A stretch of 64,000 nt of DNA from Artemia franciscana (lineage: Eukaryota; Arthropoda; Branchiopoda; Anostraca; Artemiidae). Made by a program: the position numbers and the translations under genes. Position 1 is the stretch's first letter. The number at the start of each line of letters is the position of its first letter. Location: contig NC_088867.1 of NCBI RefSeq assembly GCF_032884065.1, positions 50,899,317 through 50,963,316 of the forward strand, written 5' to 3'. Below are positions 33,950 through 47,075 of this stretch, one piece after another. The notes under the pieces are model-generated. The model ran no database searches and was not told the DNA's origin. It saw only the letters and a program-made list of their open reading frames with translations.

Positions 33950-34740
33950 TTGCCATATCTTCATCGCCATTCCTTGAAAATTGGCATTACACCATGTTTC
34001 ATACAGAATCAAGAGATTATTTTCAATCCTTATTATGGGAGAGCCAAATTGGGCCATGAAACCCTCCTACCCCTTTGTTCTCTAACTCCTAGGTTTCTGT
34101 AGAAAAATAGGCATATTATACTTTGGTTGAGGTGGAATAAAGCAAGGATTTCCAATCTGTATGATTGGAAGACCAAACCGGGCTATTGGCCTTTACAGCC
34201 CCACTCCTTCTCATTTCCCCCATCATTTCTTGGGAAGAAAAAGTTATTCATATTGCACCTTCTTTGCCCTCTCTGCCCTCTATTCACCAAATTTATAGCA
34301 GGGAGGTAGTCATGTTGCACCTTGTTGAATAAGAATCATTAAAGATTTTTGATTATTAAGAGTAGAGAAAAAAACAAGGTTCGATGGCCCCACTAAGAGT
34401 CCTCCCTCTACCTCTAGTATAAATATTTTAGTTGAAATATAGGCATACAGTAATCTGCCTGAACCATATTCATGTTACTACTTTCAATCACTATGGTTGG
34501 AAGGAAAATTGGGTTTTGGGACCGTTCTCCCTCTTCTCGTCAAAACAGTTCATGTCTCTGTACTCTGTTCCCCTAAAACGTTTTTGCAGTGTAAGCTCCT
34601 CTCTACTCCAACTTTGATGCAGAAAGACAGGCAGGTTTGACCTTGTTTGAACTGGAATCATACAATAATTTTTTTATTGCTGTGCCTGGAGAACCGAGGT
34701 CAGCCCTTGATTCCTCCAACACCCCCTGTTTCTCTCCCTA
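33950..34740. repeat. Highly diverged tandem array, about 170-240 bp units
   Basis: Four or so units contain ATAGGCAT, a CTTTGGTTGA-like word, a TGGAATMATA-like word and ATGATTGGAAG...GGG. A related unit lies at 17090-17260 (GCATGATTGGACAACGAAAG, then ATAGGCATGTAGCACTTTG). Confidence 0.5.
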
Positions 34741-34959
34741 CAGACCTCTTTACACAAAGGTGATGCACCTTGATTGAAATACATGCTCAAGTTTAGCTAT
34801 TGAAGTTTCAACCGATATTATCTTCAAGAAATAGTTCCTACCAGTCCTGCGCTGGCCATCATCAGGGTACTTCAAACTCGTCAAAAGTATCAGAGGCAAC
34901 GCTCTGGTGTTACGAATAGAAAAGAGACGCATACCTTCAACGTATTGTTCTTTTTTCCC

Positions 34960-35250
34960 ACAGCCAATTCATGTGCAAGGGGTGGTCGTAAAATTTTTGG
35001 AATGGGTCAATCGATTAGAAATTGAAAGTTCTAATGCTCTTTCCAGGAATTAAGACAAATGAAAGGCCACTATCCTTCACCTCTTGCCCTTGATGCTACT
35101 CAGCCTTAAGCTTCAAAGACGTTCAATCCAAATTTTGAGATAGTCATTTTATTCAAGATAGCCGAAAGATCGAATAAATGTACCTCATAGGACAATTTGA
35201 CCCCATAGGTCATGGGGCAAGGCTTTATAATGGAAAGGGGAGGGGGTGCA
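34960..35250 (+). repeat. Diverged family A middle segment
   Basis: GAAAGTTCTAATGCTCTTTC, TTTTGAGATAGTCATTTTAT and CCATAGGTCATGGGGCAAGG parallel the copies at 24690 and 40740. Confidence 0.5.
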
Positions 35251-35319
35251 TATCTCAGGAGCAATTAAGAATATCAAATTGAAAACATCACAGAAAATTG
35301 AACCAAATCGGAAGGCAAC

Positions 35320-35755
35320 GACGTACCTGCAATATCATAAAAACGACTTAGGGTACTAAGCTCTTAGTTTTGGGTTGTTTAGGAGGATTTTGAAATAAAT
35401 GATAAGAGACTCTGATTTTCCAGGTTGTCAAAGGAATGTGTCTACAATATCTCAAGACTGGCTAAGAGTATTAAGTTGAAACTTTAAGGGGATGCTGAGG
35501 GGGGATATTGGAATAAACCCAAAGACATATATACATAAATCTGCATTATCTCAGAAACTGACTAAGGGTATTAAATTGTTAGTTTCAGGGAAGATTAACA
35601 GGGATTTTGAACTAAATTACAATATAATACATGCAGACAGATTGTCAAAATGATGTATATGCAATACCACAGATAGGGCTAAGGGTACTAAGTCCAAAAT
35701 TTAAGGGAAAGTTTTAGTGAATGTTTAAATAAATTAAAAGACATTAGGGGCATTC
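35320..35755. repeat. Diverged tandem array, about 115-bp unit, four copies
   Basis: Units share AATATCTCA, CTAAGGGTATTAAG and TTTAAGGGGAT-like segments. Two more copies lie at 41070-41260 after another diverged A segment, so array and segment travel together. Confidence 0.6.
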
Positions 35756-36792
35756 AGGAAATTCACCTGCGGAAAATCTCCAATAGTGCACAAAATTCAA
35801 AGATGCTAAACAACAATAAGACATACACAATAATGAGACATAGTCTAGGATAGTATTGCTTTCTAAAATCCCTAGCTTAGGCCTGAAGTATCAAATTCCT
35901 GGGAAAAATCCCAAGAACTAGCAGTGCTGATTTATGACCTCACCGCGGTTTAGAATCTGCACAATTTACTAGCACAGGCAATGACTACTGGGCATAAAGC
36001 GGTAGTCTTGGCATATCCGAACTATAATAAGATGTATTGATCATATCATCTTACGGTCGCCAACATTTAGCTAATACTTCAACATGGATAGAGCAAGGAC
36101 GTAATTAATATCCCAATTGACTTTAACAGAGGAAATAAATTAATAAGCCAATTTATCTGATTTTCTTTCTTGTACAGCCAAACTTCATCATTTATATTAG
36201 CATATATTTCCGAACAAATAGCTCAATGATTGGATCTCTACAACGAGATGCTCTTTTATGGCTGTCGAAATGATTGTCGAGTCAGTAGATTATGCATCTT
36301 CATGCGTGGGAAGAAATTGCCTCTTCCGCTGATGTGTATGATCCATGACTTAATTGGTAATGTTGACGAACTTGACAGCTTAGGATAAAGCCCTTGCCGG
36401 AGAAGTAACCTACGGAATAATACAGCCAAATCACAGTTTATTTCCATGACAATTATTGCATTAGACGAAGTGACCGTTTTTCTTGAGAGAAGGAAAAATG
36501 GCAGAAATGTAGATCGGAAAAGAGGATGTACCCTTTTGGATTCCCCCCCCCCAAAGATTTAAAACGTACCTTTATGGGATTATTTTATTGAAAATGCCCT
36601 TTTTTTGCTATTTCCAATGAATAACGACAAATTTGTGCAAGCATTGAAATTGAAAAATACATTCTATACCCCCCCTCCAAAAAAGATTATCAACAGTTTT
36701 TTTTTACAAGGTACCTATTATATGGTGTCCATATCGGTGGATGTCGGTAAGGAAAAGATTTTGACTTTAGTTTTAAAAGATTAACAAGAACT

Positions 36793-36836
36793 TTCAAAAT
36801 TAGAAATTTTGAAAGTTCAAAATTTCTAATTTTGAA
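36793..36836. other. Perfect 21-bp-arm hairpin
   Basis: Arms 36793-36813 and 36816-36836 are exact complements with a 2-nt spacer; each arm is itself partly palindromic (TTCAAAATT / AATTTTGAA). Followed by a 17-bp direct repeat ACATTAAACATCAACTA at about 36840 and 36880. Confidence 0.85.
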
Positions 36837-37140
36837 CTTACATTAAACATCAACTAAACATCAACCAATTTCAAAATACATTAAACATCAACTAGCTTGA
36901 TGATAATTGGTTAATTTTGAAACAATTATTTTGGGTCATGAAGGATAGAATTGGTATCCTACCACATAATATCATGAGTTAATGTTAATCGTTTATAAAC
37001 ATAAACGAATGCCATATACAATGAATGGTCCCCAAAGATCATAATTTTCTCTGATATACATCAAGGTGACAAGCTCATCGTTAGAATCCAAAATGTCATT
37101 AAAATAACTGCTTATAGATTTTTGGCTTCGATTGAACCAC

Positions 37141-37503
<363 letters not shown>

Positions 37504-38023
37504 GTATTGTAATAAAAAGAAATTTCGTGGCCAAACAGCTTGATGTTCTATTACTGGCTTAAAATTTTTATTAGTAAGCCAATAAAATTTTAAAAAACCA
37601 AGGTTATGCAACTTCAAGGCTATTACAATTGACAAGGTTGTACAAGATATGAAAATACGTCACAGTACTAGACCAATGAAAATCAACCATCGTTTTTACC
37701 AAGGAACTATTGGAAATTAAACCCTCTTTCTCTTTTCAGCTCAACCTTCACTTGCAGAATAAGCGGTCAAAAGATGGCTTTGATAGAACAATTCCTTTCC
37801 AGAAAATAGGAGCAATTACTTAAAAGTTACCTACTATTGTTTGGTGTAGTTAAATCCTGATGCGAAAATCAGTTACATGCGAAAACATAAAACAAATTTG
37901 GTAGGCCCAATTTGAAATATACCTTATTAATGGATCAGAAGAGCAAAAGCTCCAAATTCTACATGTGGATCATATACAGAATAACTAAATTCTTTAATAT
38001 TAATTGACTTGAATGAAACTCAC

Positions 38024-38621
38024 CTGGAAATCTAACGTGAAGAAACCTTTGCCGTGCTAGTAGCCAAGGGTATAAGGGATTGGCGAACGCTTCTCTTGGC
38101 AAATGTGGAGGGAAGCCAGGGGGAGGAACTCCAGGCAGGAATTGTGGTAAAGATGGTCCAGGCATCATAGGAATGGGTGGTCTCATTAATGGCATTTGAG
38201 ATTGGACCATCTCATGAGGAAAAAACGACCTTAAACCATTTAACGCGTCCATATAAGGATTCGACACTTGTGGCTGTGGTGGTGAGATGTCTGACCGTGG
38301 CATTTGCATTTTTTGCTGCAGGGGTGGTGTCGATTGCTTTGGAGGTGAATGATTCGCTTCAGGTCTAGGTGGCACCGGAGAGAGGGATCTTTGTCGTTTT
38401 CTACTCTCTTCTTGGTGAGGAATTAAGTCCGGCTTTTTTGAAATAAGTGGCAGAACTTCGCCGACAATAGAGTCAATAGAAAATCCTAGTTTTGGTTTTT
38501 CACAGCCCAGCTTTGAATTTTGCTGCTCTAACAGCCTCTTTCGTTCTTCAAGAAGCTGACGATGCCAACTATCCCACACTGAAGGTTCTGGTGGCCGTAC
38601 TATATCCATTTTGTTGTTCAT
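38024..38621 (-). CDS. ems: Empty spiracles/EMX-class homeobox protein, coding exon 1
   Basis: First coding exon, 598 nt, residues 1-199 plus the first base of codon 200. EMX/ems proteins are nuclear DNA-binding regulators of anterior head, brain and (in insects) tracheal/spiracle patterning. Visible parts: an eh1-like repressor motif GFSIDSIVG at residues 46-54, corresponding to the FxIxxLV motif near the EMX N terminus; a Pro-rich, low-complexity middle (about 83-175); and a hexapeptide-type YPWLLARQRF at 184-193, which EMX proteins carry just before the homeodomain. The exon ends CAG|GTGAGT, a perfect donor. Start: Met1 is the first ATG of the open frame; Met5 is the alternative. An AG acceptor-like site (TTTTACAG) lies 9 nt upstream of the ATG, so a 5' UTR exon further upstream (above 38631) is possible. 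Arthropods may carry an ems paralogue (E5), so orthology within the class is not certain. Confidence 0.9.
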
Positions 38622-38649
38622 GAATTGGATCTGTAAAATATTTCTTTTT

Positions 38650-39361
38650 CATTTTTTATTGAATAAGTTCTTTAGATTAACTAATACTTTAAAAGATTGA
38701 GGTACATGCAACAGTTTTACAATTTTGTATAGTTATAAGTAAAGCTGTTCAGTCTGCTCATCCAAATTTTAAGTACAGTGAGAGCAAAATTAAAAATTTT
38801 ACAATATAAATAATAAAAAGGCATATCGTGACTTGGATACTGATTCCTTAGTTTTTAATCAGATGCACATGACAAGCAAAAGAAAGGGAATTGGAAAAAA
38901 CAGTTAAACACAACTCACTACTATAGCCATTGATATTCAATATGACAACATATATTTTACTTTTAGCACTTAAGAATTTAACCACTTTTAAATTTAACGA
39001 TACCTGGTAAATAATTTTGGTGATTGCCAGGAAATAAACTGCATTGGGAAGGGGGAGTTTCCCGTTCCAGGCCTCAATCAACTCCTCCCCTCAAAAACCA
39101 ATTCTTCCTGTTCTATCTTTTGCCCTCAACAATATTTTGAGCATAGACAAAGTTATGGTTATATTTTTCATTACGTTTATTCATCTGATTCTACATTTCT
39201 GCCCAATGACATTTTCATTTTTATTGTCAAGCCCCAAGAACTTTAATCACGCTAGAACTAATAAAGTGTCCTATATTACCCTTAGCTGACGATCTTATAT
39301 ATTTAATATTGAAATCAAAAATCTATTTTTATTTCGCAACCTTTACACGCATTGTTTGCTT
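38650..39361. other. Immediate 5' flank of ems, no recognised gene
   Basis: AT-rich. The promoter and any 5' UTR exon should lie here or further up; no TATA box or initiator can be assigned with confidence. Confidence 0.4.
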
Positions 39362-40370
39362 TTTCAAACAGTTCGTGGTAACGAACTGTAGTAGGGAGCG
39401 ACCCGGCTCAATAGTAAACGAAACTCTAAAAAACAAAATTTCGATGCTAAAAGATACATCAAAAGAATCAGATTTTCATGCTGATTTTAAATATATAAGT
39501 TTCATCAAATTTAGTCTTTGTCATCAAAAGTTATGAGCCTGAGAAAATTTGCCTTATTTTGGAAAATAAGGGGAAACATCCTCTAAAAGTCATAGAATCT
39601 TAACAAAAATCACACCATCGCATTCATCGTAAGACAGATCACGAGTGCGTGTTTGTTGTTTTGTTTTTTTTTCCCCAAGGGTCATCGTATCGACCAAGTG
39701 GTCCTAGAATGTCGCAAGAGGGCTCATTCTAACGGAAATTAAAAGTTTTAGTCCCCTTTTTAAGTGACCAAAAAATTGGAGGGCACCTAGGCCCCCTCCC
39801 ACGCTCATTTTTTCCCAAAGTCAACGGATCAAAATTTTGAGACAGCCATTTTGTTCCGCATAGTCGAAAACCATAATAACTATGTCTTTAGGGATGACTT
39901 ACTCCCCCCAAAGTCCCTGGGGGAGCGGCTGCAAGTTACAAACTTTGACCAGTGTTTAAATACAGTAATGGTTATTGGGAAGTGTACAGACGTTTTCAGG
40001 GGGATTTTTTTTGGTTTGGGGGAGGGATGGAGGGGAGGGGGCTATGTGACAGGATCTTTCCTTGGAGAAATTTGTCAGGGGGGAAGAGAAATTCAATGAA
40101 AAGGGCGCAGGATTTTCTAGCATTACTATAAAAAAAAAATAATGAAAAAATAAACATGAAAAAGTTTTTTCAATTGAAAGTAAGGAGTAGCATTAAAACT
40201 TAAAACGAACAAAGATTATTACGCATATGAGGGGTTCTAAAAATACTTTAGCATAAAGAGCGAGGTATTTAGGAGGAGATAAATACCTCGCTCTTTGTGC
40301 TAAAGTATTTTTAGTAATTCAAACTATTTATTCTACGGCCTATCTGATTCAGGGGTCATTCTTAAAGAAT
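39362..40370 (+). repeat. Family A repeat with partial B
   Basis: Starts with the hairpin CAGTTCGTGGTAACGAACTG (39369-39388), then the A body with an internal deletion near 39625. It ends in a small B palindrome (40245-40310) around ATACCTCGCTCTTTGTGC. Confidence 0.85.
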
Positions 40371-40376
40371 TGGCCG

Positions 40377-40585
40377 TATATGAAATGGGTTGTCCCCTGC
40401 GCAATCCGTCGCTCTTTACGCTAAAGTTTGACTCTTTGCCACAAGTCTACCTTTTAAAACAATTAAAAACTTTAGCGTAAAGAACGAGGGATTGCGCAGG
40501 GGACTAACCATTTCATATACGGAGCAATTTCTGTTCGTTTTAAGTTTTAATGTCGCTCCTTACTTTCAGTTAAAAAAAACTAGTT
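40377..40585. mobile_element. Family B palindromic MITE with variant arms
   Basis: Arms of about 70 bp: CCCCTGCGCAATCCGTCGCT pairs with the arm at 40478-40505 around a centre at 40430-40470. The arm sequence differs from other B copies yet is complementary within this one. Confidence 0.85.
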
Positions 40586-40739
40586 TTTTATTTAATAAAT
40601 GGCAAAAGACCTATTGCAGACTGAACATTTTAGCTACCTTTTCGCCAATGGGAAATTCTATAGCTTTAACCAGATGAAACACTATAGCGTTGCCTATAAA
40701 AAAGGATCTTAAGGCTTCAATGTTGCCAATCATTACTAT

Positions 40740-41260
40740 TTTTCCCATGTCACTTCATTTGGAAGGGGTGGTCTTAAAACTTCACAGGGCGCTAATCTGA
40801 TTGGGAATTAAAAGTTCTAGTGCCCCTTTTAAGAGTCAAAAGTGATCGGAGGACAACCGGCCTTTCTCTCAATACCCTCTTTTCCCTAAATACATCAAAT
40901 GAAAGTTTTGAGATAGCCATTTTGTTCAAAGTGCACCTAAGATCAAATAAATATGCCTTGAGGGTTGACAAAATCCCCCATAGCCCTTGGGACAAAGGTT
41001 GTAAGTTATAGAAGTTGCCCATTGTCAACATATAAGCTTTTATATTGGTAAATGAGGGCATGTTTGATCCTGGGTCTCTAAAAAGGATTAGGGCATTAAG
41101 GTGAAACTTTAAGGAAATGTTAAAAGTGATTCTGAACACAATGAAAACACACTTTTTGCTTGCTGGTTCTCAAAAGGGAATATCAGCAGTATCTGAGGAA
41201 CGGTTGTGGTTATTAGGTCGAAACTTTCAAGGTATATTGCGGGGATTTTGAAGAGGGAAA
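40740..41260 (+). repeat. Diverged family A segment plus two array units
   Basis: AAAAGTTCTAGTGCCCCTTT, TTTTGAGATAGCCATTTTGT and CTTGGGACAAAGGTTG, followed by two units of the array seen at 35320-35755. Confidence 0.55.
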
Positions 41261-41269
41261 CCAATCCCA

Positions 41270-42580
41270 CTCCCACCTCCTCCTTGCCCTCTTAGGTGCC
41301 TCTACATTTATTTGGCTTTCTAATTCTGTGTTCAGAAAAAGAGTTTTTTAGCCTTCTTCTGGGCCCCACTTACCCTAGCATATTGGTTTTACTATAGGTT
41401 TTCCTAGGTCACGGACCCACGGCCGTAAATTTCAAATTAACTAAAGAGAAAAAGTTTATTGGTCTATTCTAGGTCTCTATAAAATTCCCCAATCCCATCC
41501 CAACAATAGAGTGTGGTTTCTTTAGCTCAGCAATGAATCATTGAAGGTTTCAAGCCAATCTGTAAAAAGGACTTGTGTCATTTCTTATGCCCAATTTTCA
41601 GAGAGCTTGCCCCTAAACTAAATTTTTCTTCTGTTAGGGCCCACTCGGCGCACAGACTTGCTGCTTTAAATTCTAAGCAATTCAGAAAAAAACATAGTTT
41701 GCCGAACCTCTTTTTTATGGAACGAATACTTTTTTCTTTTGCATTGGAGTCGTCTTAACTCAGGAACTTTAGCATATAGGTTCTTAACTGATTAAACTAA
41801 GAAGTGTTTTGCCCTTTTTGGATTTCATTTTAGAGAAGACCATGCCTCTAAAACAGTTTTTCTACACTAGGCTACTCTTGATCTGGAGATTTATGCCTTA
41901 AAGTTTCAAATCGATAAGAAACAGCCAGGTGTTTGGCCTATTACCGGGCACACTAATATTCTTTGCCAAAAATGTACGTTGTTCCATGTGTCAGATAATG
42001 ATACTTAGAAGTTCCAAACCGTTTGGAATAACTGATGTTTTTTAGTAATTAGTTGGGCCTTTTCGCTCTAAGAACTCTAAAACTGAACCTTAGAGAATTT
42101 TGGATTATAATTTTTGTTCGCCCTCTAAGAAAAATTGGATATGAGCCCTCACGTCTGAACTAGCAATTAAAAGCTTCCTTTCAAAATGTTTTGATCGTCA
42201 ATTCGATTGTGATAGTCCTTGTGACCACAGTTTTATTGGGATACAAGAAAAAAAGGACACATAATCCTTCAATCATGCAAGCCTGTATCTGCTCTCAATT
42301 TCGAATGCAAAAGGTTACATTGTACCAACCTTTCTTTTAAAGTTTATCAGTTGGTTCCTGGGCCTAAATGATGGCGTTTACACAATTTTTTTCAGACGCA
42401 TAAAAAAAAGATATTTTTTGAGGTTCTAAAATTACTTCGAACAAAATTTCTGTCTCATCAAAAACTTCGCTAACGTATTACAAGGTGTGTTCATGATAAG
42501 ATAACCTGACAAGACGTGACATGACAATTAACTTCTATCTCCCACCCTTGTCAGATATTAACAGTAAAAGAAAATAATAT
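41270..42580. other. No recognised gene
   Basis: Unique-looking AT-rich sequence without motifs I can identify. Confidence 0.4.
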
Positions 42581-42584
42581 AGGC

Positions 42585-42770
42585 TAAGATGAGTACCTGC
42601 ATTCAAGGGAGGGGTCAGGGGGTTTCACCCAACCCTCGAAATATATGTACGACTCGTAGAAACGTAATAAAATACATAAGCACCTTTTTGATGCGTTTTA
42701 AAGTTCTTTGTAAACCCCGCCCCCGTCCCCAAAGAAAAAACATGTTACGGCCCTGGGTGGGCACAATAAG
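42585..42770 (+). mobile_element. Family C MITE-like element
   Basis: GACTCGTAGAAACGTAAT, TTTTTGATGCGTTTTAAAG, a C-rich end and TTACGGCCCTGG, as in the other C copies. Confidence 0.65.
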
Positions 42771-44069
42771 CAGCAATACAAAAAAATTGGAACTAAGAAT
42801 ATTAAAGAGTTAACTCCAATCAGACACTAAAGGTATAAAATACCATGAACAAGACATACCACCAGCTTCATAACTGGACCGTCAGAACTATTGCCATAGA
42901 ACAGAACTATTGCCATTCAATGATAAACTGTACCATTTAAAACCAATAATTTGCATGAATGGGTTGATTTCCTAGTGTGTCTTTTGAAAAGCCTAAAATA
43001 GTCTTGAACAGAATTTTTGCAAATTCAAGTCTAATTTTTTTTTTCTATTTTTCTACTTTTCTTTGGAGATTTATTTGTGAATTCTATTGTGTACTATATG
43101 GAATGAGCGATTCTTCTTAATTTTCTGGTCCTGTCCGGGAGAATTCTTCGGTCACTGATTTAACACAGTCCAGCCTTGACTGTCTAGTAGGAGCTGAAAA
43201 TTTATATTAAGGAGCTCCTGGACAGTCAAAAGTTGCTGGAAGAATTTTCATTAATATATAATCCCTTTTTGAGGGTCTTTTCCCACTTTTCTGAAATTAT
43301 ACAAACTTTTTTCTGCTAATATCATTTGATGGGTAGCTTTAAACTTAACGAATTCTAAATATTTAAACATTGAAGCTTCCAAACTCCAACTTTTTTGAGC
43401 TTTGGTAAGTATCGGAAAGGTCACTCTTTACTTGCAGTACGTCATCAAAAACTGTTTCATGAATAACATTTTGTAGAACTCAACTATTTTAATAAAGTGC
43501 ATAACGCACTGTCCTACTCATTGGCAAAATCCGCAAAAGCAATTCAATTCCAGGTCAACCAATCAGGATCTGTTTGTTGCTTTTGTTATTTGAAGACTTC
43601 GGCATGCTGGCGTTCAATTATGTTTTACCAACTCCAGCTGCATTTGTTTTAATTTCAAAACTAATTAGTTCCGTGATTGATTTCACCTTAAACTTTAATT
43701 AAAAGAATTTGGCTAAAAGAATTCTTCCTAGAGCTTTCAATGAATTTTTGGAACCAATATGGACAAGTATTTCAATAATAAACTTGAAGAACTTGTTGCA
43801 TAAGCAATAGGTCATGCCTTTCAACACCTAGAAGGAACACCCATTTTATAATAGCAGCAATAAGAAACGGTTCGTTTCACTACAAAATTATACTGCAGTC
43901 TCAGGTTGTTAAACAACATTAAAAAGAATTACGTCAATTTGGCAAGTGAACAAATAAACTTTTAGATGCTTTTAAATAGTTTATTAATCTTCCATAGCAG
44001 CGATTTAAAAATATCTAAACATAATAGTTTTTTTTTATTTGCAATAGTTTTTTATTGTTTTTTTTTATT

Positions 44070-44235
44070 GGGGGCTTAGAGAGTAACCCCCTCCCCTATA
44101 ATGTTTGTCCGTGTCATAAAAACGTAACAAAAATGGACATAAACAAATTTTTGATGAGTGTTTAAAGTTTTTGTTTTGTAAAAAAAAAGACCTTTTGTAC
44201 AAAATCCCCGAAAAAAATCCTCTCACTTTGCAGTG
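44070..44235 (+). mobile_element. Family C MITE-like element, ends worn
   Basis: TCATAAAAACGTAACAAAAA, ACAAATTTTTGATGAGTG and CCTTTTGTACAAAATCC match the family body; the terminal CCGTATCC is lost. Confidence 0.55.
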
Positions 44236-44519
44236 GGATATTGTCAGAGTATTAAGCTCTGGTATACTGTCAGTCACATCACAAAAGCTAGTGGTAAGGT
44301 GGAATACTATGCTAGGATACAGCAAAATTCCTTAAAAGCACTCATTTGGGTTCTTTTTTGACAGCTTTTATAACACAGGGCCATTGAAAAATTAGGGCCT
44401 GATATGCCCCTTGTCAACTTTTTTACAGTTTTTTTTTCTAGAGCTATGTCTATTGAATTAATAGATGGATTTTCAAGGATGACTTCTGTTAAGAAAGTGT
44501 TTCAAGTTGATCTGCAGCG

Positions 44520-44645
44520 TTGATATAGAGTTGATATAGGTATAGAGTATATAGAGTATTGATATAGAGCTACTCTGATATAGATATAGATCTATATACT
44601 CTGATATAGAGTATTGATATAGAGCTACTCTGGGACAAGAAACCT
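44520..44645. repeat. Short tandem repeat of GATATAGA words
   Basis: GATATAGAGTATTGATATAG followed by AGCTACTCTG is repeated two to three times. Confidence 0.75.
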
Positions 44646-44649
44646 CAAA

Positions 44650-46960
44650 ATTTAAGTCTAGTTTTCTTCTCTTTTTTTTACTTTTAGTAAGGTCGGATTT
44701 GTTTGTAAAAAGAATACTTTTTAAGGCATCCAAAAAACACCAACAAAATGCCATAAAAAAATCTGCTTCCCTGCTACCATGCCTCTGCGCGTAAAATAAC
44801 CATTGAGATGTACAGAATTTTTTCATAAAGGAAACTTCTAAGTATCATGATAACCAACTAAGAAGGGAGAGTTCTCGGCCCTAATTCATTAAAATGTAGA
44901 GGGGGAGGGGGCAAATGTATTTTTAAAAAAATAAGAGGGAACAATTTTGTGTTTCATTAAAAACACCAAAAGTAATTTTTCAATGAATATACAAAAAAAA
45001 ATTATTAACATTTACTTAGCCAACCAATATATCTTGCTTAAGGCCCATTTTACCTGAGAGTTTAATAATACCAAAATTTTGCTAGTATTAATTCCTGGAA
45101 TTAGTTGAAACTCAACCCATTCAAAATAATGATTTAACTAGCCCCCGGAAGTGGATCGAGGCAAAACTGAAACTCTGTCGATGAACTTAGTTAAGATGGA
45201 GATAGTAGAAATTTTTCATACTGAAAACTCAGAAAATTTTCTGAGTTTTGAGGCTGGCCAATATCTGAACCTTACCCAGAAATGAAAAAAAAACTCAAAC
45301 AAAAAATTCATAATATTCGAAAAGTAGAATAAAAAGGAAGCATAATATCAGAAGGGGTTACTAAACCTCGTCAAATCTCCAGTACATTTGTGCGATAAGA
45401 GAAGAAAAAACTCTGTGAGACCTGAGATAACAACAAAAAAGGGATAATTACGTTATAAGTTGATTTCAGTGTTTGAATAATTCATTGCAAAGAGTAAAAT
45501 CTGACCAATAGCATCAGTTAGTATCGGGATTCGGAACGGGCTGAATTTCAGTATTAGTAAAATCACACTGTGCCTTGGTCTTTAGTTCTACGGAGCAGAC
45601 CATCAAAAAAAAAATTGTCACATGATATTTTTCGATATACTATAGCCGCAGTGCTTCAAAACTTCTATCATAGGAGTGACAGGGATTCTCCAGTTCTGAT
45701 TAAGGTTTTTCTTTTTTTTTTTTAATGAGAGCATGCAAATAGATACCTGACACGCTTATCAGCATAAAAAACAGATTCTTTTAAAATTGAACCTCAGATA
45801 AACAGAGGGGTTACATCCATATAACCCCGTAGTAAAAAAAAATGCTTTATATCTATTTGTTTATGTCCCTGACGCATTTTAACAAGCCAATCACACTTAC
45901 GAAGAACCCCATCTATTAAGAACCTGATCAGCTCTCCTGTCTGGAATTTTGAGGTACTGAAAAGCACAAACAGTTTTTGAGTCGCTATATTTACAAGCTG
46001 TCCCTTTGTTTGTGGCGCAGCCATTTGTTTGTTTCTTTGTGGCGCAGCCATTTCCTGCCGTTATTTTCCTTTATTGGGAGATTTTTGTATTTGAATCTAG
46101 TGGGTGTATGTGTATTTTTTTTAAATATTTTCAAGTCCCAAATTGAGATATTTTGTAATTTCCTCAAGGTTTAAAAAATTTAAGATTTTAGTTTGCTTGT
46201 TTATGTTGAAATTTGTGATATTTTGAAGGAAGGTAATAAAGTATTATAAGAATAATTTAGGTCTGTGTATTTCGGCCAGTATTCATGCTTGTATTTTTAT
46301 TTTACTGCATATGGTCTGATTGTTGATTTTATTTTTCTTTATACTCTCCAGCTTCGAAACTCCATAAAACGTTTGAGTTTATGAGTTGGTGGCAGAGATT
46401 TAGCTTGGATTTTCACAATTTGGCATCCTCCAGGACCTGAGTCCGGGGATAGATATCACTCTCTCCCCCACAACTAAGCCACTAGTTGGTGGTGGCTTAC
46501 TTTACTTCAATTTTTTTTGGCATGAAACCGAGGGTAGATTTCCCCTGTTCAGACCAAATTAATCATCCATGCGTAAAGTAGGATAATTTGTAATAATTTG
46601 CAATTAATATGACACTTAACTGGAAATAAAAACACTTTTTTTAAACATAGAGCGCTCCAGAACGTTTCAAATTAATGCAAGCTTGACACATCAGAATTTA
46701 GTTACTATCTAGAAGAATATTTCTTCTAATAATGTTGTTTTTCCAATTATATTGACTAGTACTGTTTGAATATTCTTCCATGTATTTTTGTAAACAAAAA
46801 CGTAACCCACTTTAACCCACTTTTTTTTGTAAGCCCTACTTATCTTCTTTTATAAATTCGATGCCCGCTAGAACCAAAAACTACATAACTGAATACGGAG
46901 GTATTTTTCAATAGAAACTGAATTCCTGGTTTTTTCTTAACTTTTTGAGACACGAGTATG
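44650..46960. other. No recognised gene
   Basis: AT-rich. A 27-bp duplication at 46004-46050 repeats a block with TGGCGCAGCCATTT, and CAGAAAATTTTCTGA-type short palindromes occur at 45230-45250; nothing else stands out. Confidence 0.4.
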
Positions 46961-46968
46961 TATGGTTA

Positions 46969-46971
<3 letters not shown>

Positions 46972-47063
<92 letters not shown>
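46972..47063. repeat. (AT)n microsatellite
   Basis: About 92 bp of uninterrupted AT dinucleotide. Confidence 0.98.
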
Positions 47064-47066
<3 letters not shown>

Positions 47067-47075
47067 CTGCCCTTG

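Noticed and set aside
38177..38368. Plus-strand ORF over ems exon 1
   Set aside because: Shadow of the homeobox gene's coding strand.
44473..44826. 117-codon minus-strand ORF
   Set aside because: Largely translates the GATATAGA tandem repeat; no family resemblance.
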